Shown: positions 35,466 through 42,866 of the stretch, one piece after another
Numbering within the stretch: the stretch's first letter is position 1
Layout of the letters: each line of letters opens with the position of its first letter
NCBI RefSeq assembly: GCF_014451325.2
Contig: NZ_JACSCH020000016.1
Span: forward strand, 44,127 to 108,126
Direction: 5' to 3'
Length of the DNA stretch: 64,000 nt
Source: Streptomyces sp. CB02980
Lineage (GTDB): Bacteria > Actinomycetota > Actinomycetes > Streptomycetales > Streptomycetaceae
The notes under the pieces: generated by a model
Databases searched by the model: none
What the model was told of the DNA's origin: nothing
The model's input: the letters and a program-made list of their open reading frames with translations, nothing else
Made by a program: the position numbers and the translations under genes

Positions 35466-36254
35466 CTATCCGGTCGCCCCCGACACACTCTCGACAACCT
35501 GCGTGATTTCCTTGACCACGCCGGAGCCCGCCTCGATCGCCGTCTGCAGCTGTGTCGCGCCCGTGGCGAGGAGGGTAGATGCCGCAACGAACGCGATGAA
35601 GCCCCGCTTCCACTTACCGCCGGTCTGGGGATCCTGGCCACTGAGCACCGTGGACGCCTGAGCGATCGATCCGATGACCGTGGTGGCCTCGCGGGAGATT
35701 CGAGCGGTGCCGAAAAGAGGCGCATGGTCGATCAGCCACAGCAAATGCCGGATCTGCGCTGCGATCTCCTCACGCAAGGAGGGCGCGAGTTCTTCGTCCG
35801 GCGTCTGCTCGAGCAGTCCGAGCCAGGTGTCGCAACTCTCCTTGAGAGCTTCCAAGTTGGAGCCGGCCGGGGCCGAGCAGGTACCCCCCAGCGCACTCTC
35901 CAGGAGATCAGCCGCCGAGGCCAGATGGTCGAGGGTCTCCTGCGTCACCAGCACCCGGGCCGGCCGTCCCGGGTCCGCCCAGTTCAGGTCTGGTTGAACA
36001 ACGGCTGTCCACCACTGTGGAAAGTAGCGCGAATAGCGATGCTGCTGAGCCTCGGGCAACGCGTGGACCTGTCGGATTGTTTCCGCAAGAAGGCCGGAAA
36101 CCTCGGCGTGTCGACGAGCGAACTCCGATGAACCCCACTCCGCGCCGAGGGTTCCTGCCCACCCGCTCCGGAAGTCTTTGGCCCCCGACTCCCGCACCCG
36201 CGCAAGAATCTCGTGCAAACCATGGGCACTCGTCCTGGGAATCCGAGTCTCCAT
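35466..36254 (-). CDS. Unknown protein with C-terminal hydrophobic segment, 262 aa
   Basis: I do not recognise this family. The first 210 residues look helical and soluble ('LLAETIRQVHALPEAQQHRY', 'EELAPSLREEIAAQIRHLLW'); near the C-terminus a hydrophobic segment ('GFIAFVAASTLLATGATQLQ') follows Lys/Arg, then an amphipathic helix. It could insert in the membrane. It lies between, and opposite in direction to, the helicase and DUF262 genes: convergent with the first (31-base gap) and divergent from the second. A membrane-acting effector or an antitoxin-like partner of the island are both possible, but nothing in the sequence proves either. Confidence 0.7.
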   Translation of the reverse strand: METRIPRTSAHGLHEILARVRESGAKDFRSGWAGTLGAEWGSSEFARRHAEVSGLLAETIRQVHALPEAQQHRYSRYFPQWWTAVVQPDLNWADPGRPARVLVTQETLDHLASAADLLESALGGTCSAPAGSNLEALKESCDTWLGLLEQTPDEELAPSLREEIAAQIRHLLWLIDHAPLFGTARISREATTVIGSIAQASTVLSGQDPQTGGKWKRGFIAFVAASTLLATGATQLQTAIEAGSGVVKEITQVVESVSGATG

Positions 36255-36372
36255 CCCCCACCCTCACAACGTGGACTGCAAGAAGAAACGAAGCTACCAC
36301 CCCACGTCAGAGCAGACACCTCACTCTCACTCACGGCACTTCGGCGACAATCCACCATAAACTACGCACCTC

Positions 36373-36400
36373 TTGACGCAAACGGTGGCACTCACAATGT
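36373..36400 (+). promoter_or_regulatory. Possible promoter of the DUF262 gene
   Basis: TTGACG and CAATGT separated by 16 bases, about 50 bases upstream of the ATG. The -35 is good and the -10 weak. Confidence 0.35.
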
Positions 36401-36449
36401 CGACACCCTCCGGCGAGATAGCCTCTGGCCAGACTCGGGGAGGAACGAC

Positions 36450-38216
36450 ATGGCCATCATCAAGAACGCAGCCCGCCAGACGCTCGGCCAGCTGATCGGC
36501 GCCAACAACCCACCGGTCGTGGTGCCGGACGACAGTCAGCGCCAATACGCTTGGGGGAAGCGCGAAGTAGACACGTACTGGGCAGACATTCAGAAGTTCA
36601 TGCGGGCCCGAGCAACGGGTAGCCAGGCATCTTCCGAATATTTCATCGGCCCCATCGTCACCATTACCGACGACAAGATCACCACTCGGTCCCTCCTCGA
36701 CGGTCAGCAGCGTCTCACCACATCGACCATCTTGATCGCCGCGATCCGGGACACCCTAGGAACCATGGCTTCGACCGAGGCGCGCGTCATGGCAAACAAC
36801 ATCCAACGCGACTACATAGCGCGCCGCGACGGCCGGCACTCAAACCCTCAGCACTTCCTCACCCTGTCCCTCTTCGACCGGGATTTCTTCAAGGACTACA
36901 TTCAGAATTGGAATGAGGCCACCGGTAGGGCACCTTTGACGGAGCAGCCCTCTCGTCCCTCACACAAGCTCATCCAAGACTCCTACACCTCATTCAAGGG
37001 ACACATCTCCAGCGCCCTGGAGTCCATCCACTCCGAGGAAGACCGCCTCGACTGGCTGGATGAACTGGCCGAGTGCCTCGTGAAGGGTCTTGTATTCGTC
37101 GAAGTCCAGACGCCCACATCCAGCGACGCCAACGAAGTATTCGAGACCATCAACTCGCGCGGCAAGGATCTCTCGACCGTCGACCTTGTCCGCAACTTCC
37201 TGATGGAGAAGAGCCGCAACGACGAAGAGAAGGAGCGGGTGAACAATGCATGGCGATCCCTCCTCGACGGATTCGAGCGGCGCGAAGACATAGAGAAGTT
37301 TCTGCGACACTTCTGGGTCGCTCGGCACGGCGATGTGCGCTCACACAGCCTGTACACGACCATCCGGAAGGACCTGACCAAGCGGTTCGATTCCGTGACC
37401 CCTCGCTATGAGGTGCGTACCTTCGCGGCAGAACTCCAGAACGCCTCGGGACGGTACATCGAGCTCATCGCGTCCGGTACCGGCGTAGAAACCATCGACA
37501 ATCTGTTGGACGAGGTGAGAAGCCTCAGCGCCGACGCCGCCTACCCCCTGCTTCTCGCCATCTCCGAGCACACCCCGTACAGCGAGATGGTCAGGGTGAC
37601 GCAGGCCCTCATCAGCTACTACGTCCGCTGGACGGTCGTAGGGCGGCGGGAGTCGACCCTGCTGGAGGAGAAGCTGTTCGACCTGGCCAAGCAAATCAGC
37701 TCCGGTCTCTCCACGGAAGCAGCCTTCGAGCAGATCAGCCACTGGACCCCTGACGACGCGACCTTCCAGTCCGACTTTGCTCAGGCCCCCATCCCCCGGA
37801 GCACTCAGGCCCGTTACCTGCTCACTGTCATCGAGCAGCACTTGAGGCGGGATGCAGACGTCGACGATGTGGTCGTGGCCGGCGCGACGTCTGTCCACGT
37901 CGAGCACATCTATCCCCAGACGCCAGAGCCCGAGTTCCGGCTCGACGAACACTCCGCATGGGTCAACCGGCTGGGCAACCAGACCCTGCTACACGGTCGC
38001 AAGAATCGGATCGCGTCCAACAAGGCGTACCCGGAGAAGGTCCATGCATATAGCTCTTCGTCGCTCCTCATCACTCAGGAGACGGGCATCGAGCGTCTCT
38101 GGGACTTTGACCGCGGTGGCTGGAACGCGCGCGGCATCGAGGAGCGTCAGACGGATCTCGCCAAGATCGCCGTCGACGTGTGGCCGGTAGGCGCCCGAAA
38201 TGGCGGGGCTCTCTGA
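36450..38216 (+). CDS. DUF262-DUF1524 protein, GmrSD/SspE-like modification-dependent nuclease
   Basis: A 588-residue protein with an N-terminal DUF262 (ParB/Srx-like NTPase) domain: 'DSQRQYAWGKREVDTYWADI' (residues 28-47) and 'LLDGQQRLTT' (82-91). The C-terminal DUF1524 HNH-type nuclease has 'VHVEHIYPQ' with His486 and 'WVNRLGNQTLLHGRKNRIAS'. Fused DUF262-DUF1524 proteins include GmrSD, which cuts glucosylated-hydroxymethylcytosine DNA, and SspE of the phosphorothioate system. No ssp or dnd genes are in the window, so a stand-alone type IV restriction role is more likely. GGGGAGGAA precedes the ATG; the open frame extends upstream without a ribosome site. Confidence 0.88.
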   Translation: MAIIKNAARQTLGQLIGANNPPVVVPDDSQRQYAWGKREVDTYWADIQKFMRARATGSQASSEYFIGPIVTITDDKITTRSLLDGQQRLTTSTILIAAIRDTLGTMASTEARVMANNIQRDYIARRDGRHSNPQHFLTLSLFDRDFFKDYIQNWNEATGRAPLTEQPSRPSHKLIQDSYTSFKGHISSALESIHSEEDRLDWLDELAECLVKGLVFVEVQTPTSSDANEVFETINSRGKDLSTVDLVRNFLMEKSRNDEEKERVNNAWRSLLDGFERREDIEKFLRHFWVARHGDVRSHSLYTTIRKDLTKRFDSVTPRYEVRTFAAELQNASGRYIELIASGTGVETIDNLLDEVRSLSADAAYPLLLAISEHTPYSEMVRVTQALISYYVRWTVVGRRESTLLEEKLFDLAKQISSGLSTEAAFEQISHWTPDDATFQSDFAQAPIPRSTQARYLLTVIEQHLRRDADVDDVVVAGATSVHVEHIYPQTPEPEFRLDEHSAWVNRLGNQTLLHGRKNRIASNKAYPEKVHAYSSSSLLITQETGIERLWDFDRGGWNARGIEERQTDLAKIAVDVWPVGARNGGAL

Positions 38217-38277
38217 CGCCGAACGAGGGAGGGCTCGTAGGCTCGTAGGACGACCCGTCGAACCGAAAGGCCCCGTC

Positions 38278-38577
38278 ATGCCCCGCATTCCCTCCCCCCT
38301 CATCGCCGCTGCCGGGCTCGTCGGTGGTTATGCCGTTGCTCGGTGGACCAAGAAGCGGCCCCTCGGGGGTGTCGTGCTTGCGGGGGCCGGGGCCGTTGCC
38401 GCTCGGGAGTGGCAGCAGGTGGGTGGGGTCAAGGCCTCCGTGGGGCTGAGCAGTGCTTACGTCGCCGCGTTCGCCGGGTCCCATCCGCTCGCCAAGAAGA
38501 TCGGCGCCTGGCCCGCGGTGTTCTCCGTCGCCGGGGGCATGGCCGCCGCCTCCTGGGCCGTCACCCGCGGGAAGTAG
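38278..38577 (+). CDS. Small membrane protein, unknown
   Basis: A 99-residue protein with two or three short Ala/Gly-rich hydrophobic segments ('IAAAGLVGGYAVARW', 'LGGVVLAGAGAVAAREW', 'WPAVFSVAGGMAAASWAV'). It is a streptomycete-type conserved hypothetical with core-genome codon use, so the accessory region ends before it. AAAGG precedes the ATG at 38278. No function can be assigned. Confidence 0.75.
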   Translation: MPRIPSPLIAAAGLVGGYAVARWTKKRPLGGVVLAGAGAVAAREWQQVGGVKASVGLSSAYVAAFAGSHPLAKKIGAWPAVFSVAGGMAAASWAVTRGK

Positions 38578-38686
38578 GGACCCCGGGCCCGCCGGCCCTT
38601 CGCCCCACGGCCCGCCGGCCTTCGCCCCACCGCCCCACGGCCCTTCGCCCGCAGGCCCCCGGCCCCGGCCCTCGCCCGCCCGCCCC

Positions 38687-39955
38687 TCAGCCTCCCGCCG
38701 CGTGGCTGATCGTGTAGATCAGCAGGCCCGCCAGTGCGCCCACCACCGTGCCGTTGATGCGGATGAACTGGAGGTCGCGGCCGATGTTCGCCTCGATCTT
38801 CTTCGATGTCTGCGTGGCGTCCCAGCCGGCGACCGTGTCCGTGATCAGGGACGTGATCTCGTGCCGGTACGTCGTGACCACGTAGGCCGCCGTGTCCTCC
38901 GCCCAGCCCTCCACCTTCTTCTGGAGGCGGGCGTCCGTCGACAGACGGTTGCCCAGGGAGATCAGGGACGCGCGGGCGCGGAGGCGGAGTTGGCTGCGGT
39001 CGTCCTCCGCCGCCGCGATGATCAGGTTGCGGACCGAGGACCAGGCCGAGGCGATGATGTCCTGGACCTCCGGGCGGGCCAGGAGGTCCGACTTCAGGCG
39101 TTCGACGCGGGCCCGGGTGTCCGTGTCCGCCTGGAGGTCGGCCGCGAAGTCGGTCAGGAACCGGTCGATCGCGCCGCGCGCGGGGTGCGCCGGCATGTCC
39201 CGCATCTCCGTCACGAAGCGGAGGAGCTCCTTGTAGACGCGTTCGCCGATGCGCTTGTCCACGAAGCGCGGCGTCCAGCCCGGGGCGCCGCCCTGCACCG
39301 CGTCCATCACCGACTCGCCGTGGGTCACCAGCCAGTCGTGAGCCCTGGTGCACACGAGGTCCACCGCCCGGTGGTGCGCCCCGTCCGAGACGATCTTCTC
39401 CAGCGTCTTGCCCAGGCCCGGCGCGATCTCCGCCGCCTCCGCCCGCCGGGTGATCGCCTCCCCCACGACCGCCTGCACGTCGGAGTCGCGAAGGACGGTG
39501 AGCGCGCCTCGGAGGGCTGTGGAGAGCTCCGCCGTCACCCGGTCCGCGTGCGCCGGGTCCGCCAGCCACCCGCCGAGGCGTCTCCCGATGCCCAGCGCCG
39601 CCAGCCTGCCCCGTACGACATCGGCCGACAGGAAGTTCTCGCCCACGAACTGGCCCAGCGACGCTCCCAGCTGGTCCTTCTTCGTGGGGATGATCGCCGT
39701 GTGCGGGATCGGCAGGCCCAGGGGGCGCCTGAAGAGGGCCGTCACCGCGAACCAGTCCGCCAGCGCGCCGACCATGCCGGCCTCCGCCGCCGCCGCGACA
39801 TAGCCCGTCCAGGGCCCCCAGCCGGCGTTCTCCGCCCAGGTCGCCAGGGCGTAGATCACCGCCACGGCGAGCAGCAGTGCCGTCGCCAGCGACTTCATCC
39901 GGCGGACGCCTCTGCTCTTCTCCTCGTCCGCCGCCGTGTACGAAAAACTCACCAT
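38687..39955 (-). CDS. DUF445 family membrane protein
   Basis: A 422-residue protein with two N-terminal membrane helices and one at the C-terminus, and a long helical domain between. The signature 'GALADWFAVTALFRRPLGLP' followed by 'IPHTAIIPTKKDQLG' identifies DUF445 (YjiN-like). Function is unknown; relatives are inner-membrane proteins with an extended coiled middle. It is followed by an unusually CG-repetitive 100-base spacer. The ABC exporter genes end just upstream, 12 bases before its start, so it may be transcribed with them. Confidence 0.9.
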   Translation of the reverse strand: MVSFSYTAADEEKSRGVRRMKSLATALLLAVAVIYALATWAENAGWGPWTGYVAAAAEAGMVGALADWFAVTALFRRPLGLPIPHTAIIPTKKDQLGASLGQFVGENFLSADVVRGRLAALGIGRRLGGWLADPAHADRVTAELSTALRGALTVLRDSDVQAVVGEAITRRAEAAEIAPGLGKTLEKIVSDGAHHRAVDLVCTRAHDWLVTHGESVMDAVQGGAPGWTPRFVDKRIGERVYKELLRFVTEMRDMPAHPARGAIDRFLTDFAADLQADTDTRARVERLKSDLLARPEVQDIIASAWSSVRNLIIAAAEDDRSQLRLRARASLISLGNRLSTDARLQKKVEGWAEDTAAYVVTTYRHEITSLITDTVAGWDATQTSKKIEANIGRDLQFIRINGTVVGALAGLLIYTISHAAGG

Positions 39956-39967
39956 GGGCCTGACCTC

Positions 39968-40990
39968 CTACATCAGGGACTCCCGGCGCTCGTCCCGAGT
40001 TCCCCCGTACATCTTCGCGATCACCGTCTCGATGTCCGGCTCCCGCACCGAGAGGTCCAGCAGGGGATACGTCGCCGCCACCTCCGCCACCAGCGGGGCC
40101 GCCGATGCCGTGGCCGGGAAGGCGAGCCATTGGCGGGGACCCTCCGACCGTACGAAGCGGGCGCCCGGGACGTCGATCGGCGGCAGCTCCCGCTCCAGGT
40201 CCACCACCAGGAGCCGCTCGCTCTCCCCCACCGCGTGCAGACCCGCCAGTTTTCCGTCGTACATCAGGCGCCCGTGGTCGATCACCATCACCCGCGAGCA
40301 CAGCTGCTCGATGTCCGTGAGGTCGTGGGTGGTCAGGAGGACCGTCGTGCCCTCGGTGGTGTTGAGGTGGCTCAGGAACTCCCTGACCCTCGCCTTCGAC
40401 ACCACGTCAAGGCCGATCGTCGGCTCGTCCAGGTAGAGGACCTCCGGGTCGTGGAGGAGAGCCGCCGCGATGTCCCCGCGCATCCGCTGCCCCAGCGACA
40501 GCTGCCGTACCGGCACGTCGAGCAGCTCCCCCAGTTCCAGGAGCTCCACGCACCGGTCCAGGTTCTCCCGGAAGCGAGTGTCGGGGATCCGGTACATCCG
40601 GTGCATCAGCCGGTACGAGTCCTTCAGCGGCAGGTCCCACCAGAGCGTCGTCCGCTGGCCGAAGACCACTCCGATCCGTTGCGCCAGACGGGTGCGCTCG
40701 CGCGCAGGGTCGATGCCCGCGACCCGCAGCCGGCCGCCGCTGGGGGTGAGGATGCCCGTCAGCATCTTGATCGTCGTCGACTTCCCCGCGCCGTTCGGGC
40801 CGATGTAGCCGACCATCTCCCCGCGCTCGACGGTGAAACTGATGCCGTCGACCGCTCGTACCTCCCGCTTCTCGCGGCGCAGGAGGCCCGCCTTTCTGCG
40901 GACCGTGAAGACCTTCTCCAGGTTCTCCAGTTCGATGAACGGATCGGTCGTCGTGCCGGTCGTCATGTCGGTCGTCGTGTGCGACGCCAC
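39968..40990 (-). CDS. ABC-2 type exporter ATP-binding protein
   Basis: A 340-residue ATPase. Walker A 'GYIGPNGAGKSTTIKML', signature 'LSLGQRMRGDIAAALL', Walker B 'VLYLDEPTIGLD' and H-loop 'LLTTHDLTDIEQLC' are intact. 'FGQRTTLWWDLPLKDSYRL' is characteristic of the group that pairs with DUF990-type permeases, to which the viologen exporter VeoABC belongs. Substrate unknown; an exported toxin or natural product is plausible. It is the third gene of a tight three-gene exporter operon. Confidence 0.93.
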   Translation of the reverse strand: MASHTTTDMTTGTTTDPFIELENLEKVFTVRRKAGLLRREKREVRAVDGISFTVERGEMVGYIGPNGAGKSTTIKMLTGILTPSGGRLRVAGIDPARERTRLAQRIGVVFGQRTTLWWDLPLKDSYRLMHRMYRIPDTRFRENLDRCVELLELGELLDVPVRQLSLGQRMRGDIAAALLHDPEVLYLDEPTIGLDVVSKARVREFLSHLNTTEGTTVLLTTHDLTDIEQLCSRVMVIDHGRLMYDGKLAGLHAVGESERLLVVDLERELPPIDVPGARFVRSEGPRQWLAFPATASAAPLVAEVAATYPLLDLSVREPDIETVIAKMYGGTRDERRESLM

Positions 40991-40999
40991 CTTCTGCCC

Positions 41000-41872
41000 T
41001 CAGCTTCCCGTCGATCGGTACGCACGGACCCCGGCCCGCCACGCCACCCCCGCCACCCCGCAACACCCCGCCGCCACCAGCGGCGACGCGAACGCCGCCC
41101 ACTCCGGCACCCCCGCCGGGGCCGGCCGGCCCAGCACGTACAGCGCCGGCAGCCAGTTCACGAACGCCAGCGGTACGACGTACACCACACCCCGCACCAG
41201 GTCCTGCGCGAAGATCGTCGGAGGGTACTGGAGGAGGGTGTTCCCGCCGTACGTGAACGAGTTCGTCACCTCCGCCGCGTCCTGCATCCAGAACAGCACC
41301 GACGCGCCGACGACCATCACCGCCCCGAAGATCACCGCCCCGCTCACCACCGCCACCGGCAGCAGCAGCACCTTCAGCGGCGTCCACGCCACGTCCAGCA
41401 GGCACAGGCTCCAGACCAGGACGACCAGCCCCTGCGTGACCCGGCCGAACCGCTTCAGCGCGAACTTGTCCCCGGCGAGCTGCGCGAGCAGCGGCGCCGG
41501 GCGCATCAGGAACGTGTCGAGCGAGCCGTCCCTGACCCGCGCCCCCATCCGCTGGAGCGAGCCCATCGTGAGGTCCGCGATCCCGAACGCCGTGCCCGCC
41601 GTCCCGTACAGCAGAGCGACCTCCGCGAAGGTGAAGCCGCCCAGGCCCTTCACCTGGCCGAACATCAGCAGGATCACGACGAAGTCGAAGAACGTGACGC
41701 AGAAGTTCGTGAAGAGCGTGATCAGGAAGGACGCGCGGTACGTCATCGTCGAGCGGATCCACATCCCCGCGACCATCCGGTACGTCCGCCAGGAGTCGCC
41801 CAGGCGGCCGGGAGCGGGACCCTGGCCGTACGCGCCTCCGGACCGCACGGGCGTACGCGTCACCTCAGCCAC
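41000..41872 (-). CDS. ABC-2 family permease (DUF990-like)
   Basis: A 290-residue membrane protein with six helices, starting with GTG inside the end of the other permease gene (eight-base overlap). 'RMVAGMWIRSTMTYRASFLI' begins the membrane domain and 'MGARVRDGSLDTFLMRPAPL' is the typical cytoplasmic loop of this permease type. It forms a heteromeric exporter with the upstream permease and the downstream ATPase. Confidence 0.9.
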   Translation of the reverse strand: MAEVTRTPVRSGGAYGQGPAPGRLGDSWRTYRMVAGMWIRSTMTYRASFLITLFTNFCVTFFDFVVILLMFGQVKGLGGFTFAEVALLYGTAGTAFGIADLTMGSLQRMGARVRDGSLDTFLMRPAPLLAQLAGDKFALKRFGRVTQGLVVLVWSLCLLDVAWTPLKVLLLPVAVVSGAVIFGAVMVVGASVLFWMQDAAEVTNSFTYGGNTLLQYPPTIFAQDLVRGVVYVVPLAFVNWLPALYVLGRPAPAGVPEWAAFASPLVAAGCCGVAGVAWRAGVRAYRSTGS

Positions 41873-42668
41873 CCTGCACCACCACCTTCCGCGTCGCCGC
41901 CGCCTGCGCCGCACGGCCGACGCCCAGCAGCACCAGCGCCCAGCCGCCCTGGAAGGCGTACGCCCCCGCCAGGCCCCAGCCCTCGTACCTCCCCAGGTAC
42001 ACATCGGCCGGCACCTGGAGCAGCGACGCCCACGGCAGTGCCCGCGCGACCTCGCCGAGCGCGCCCGGGAAGACGTTCAGCGGGAGCAGCATCCCCGAGA
42101 AGAACAGGCCGCCCAGCCAGGCCACCTGGACCACGCCCTGGCCGTCGAGCAGCCAGAACGCGCTCATGGCCACCACGTACCAGAGCGCGAAACCGACCGT
42201 CGAGCCGAGCGCCACCGCCACCAGGAAGGCGAGCCACGAGCCCGGCCCGGCCGGCAGGGTGAAACGGAAGGCCAGCCAGCCGACCGCCATCGGAGCGATC
42301 CCGCGGCCGAGCAACTGGTAGGCGGACCTGCCCAGATCGACCGAGAACCACCAGGTCTGGAGGTCGGCCGGGCGGTAGAGGTCGACCGCGATGTCGCCGG
42401 TCCTGATCCGCTCGATCAGCTCGTTCTCGAAGCCGCCGCCCATCATCCCGCAGACCGTGAGCAGCGCCTGCCCGATCCACACGTACGCGAGCGCGTCGTC
42501 CATCGAGTAGCCGCCGAGGTGCGGGCGCTCGTCCCAGAGGGCGATGTACGTGTACGACAGGACGAGGCCGAAGACGGAGTTGGTGAACACCCCCGCCGCC
42601 GTCGCCACCCGGTAGGTGGCATGGCGCCGGAAGGCTCCCGCCGCCACCGTCGCGTACAGCCGCAGCAT
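41865..42668 (-). CDS. ABC-2 family permease
   Basis: A 267-residue, six-helix membrane protein, first gene of the exporter operon. 'MLRLYATVAAGAFRRHATYR' precedes the first helix, 'IRTGDIAVDLYRPADLQTWW' is the loop matching that of its partner, and 'LPWASLLQVPADVYLGRYEG' is typical of the family. GGAGGAG lies six bases before the ATG at 42668; a much longer open frame on this strand is spurious. Confidence 0.9.
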   Translation of the reverse strand: MLRLYATVAAGAFRRHATYRVATAAGVFTNSVFGLVLSYTYIALWDERPHLGGYSMDDALAYVWIGQALLTVCGMMGGGFENELIERIRTGDIAVDLYRPADLQTWWFSVDLGRSAYQLLGRGIAPMAVGWLAFRFTLPAGPGSWLAFLVAVALGSTVGFALWYVVAMSAFWLLDGQGVVQVAWLGGLFFSGMLLPLNVFPGALGEVARALPWASLLQVPADVYLGRYEGWGLAGAYAFQGGWALVLLGVGRAAQAAATRKVVVQGG

Positions 42669-42866
42669 GCGGCTCTCCTCCCCGGTCCGTGAAGCATCCA
42701 AGTCCGTGAAGCTCCGACGTCCGTAAGGAACCCGAGTCCGCAAAGAACCGAAAAACGCCGAAGCGCACGACCCTAGCGAAGGGCGCCCTCGCGCCGCGAC
42801 CGGATTTCCCGTCACCTTCGGGTCGCATTCAGGAGTTTCGCCCCCTAAGGGGCAATATGGCTTGCC

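Noticed and set aside
32297..38216. Complete known defence system (dnd, ssp, BREX, DISARM)
   Set aside because: None of the defining partner genes (cysteine desulfurase, DndCDE, SspBCD, PglX/BrxC, DrmABC) is present in the window.
38578..38686. Coding potential in the CG-repetitive spacer after 38577
   Set aside because: It is a degenerate roughly 22-base CCG-rich repeat; frames through it have no start or ribosome site.
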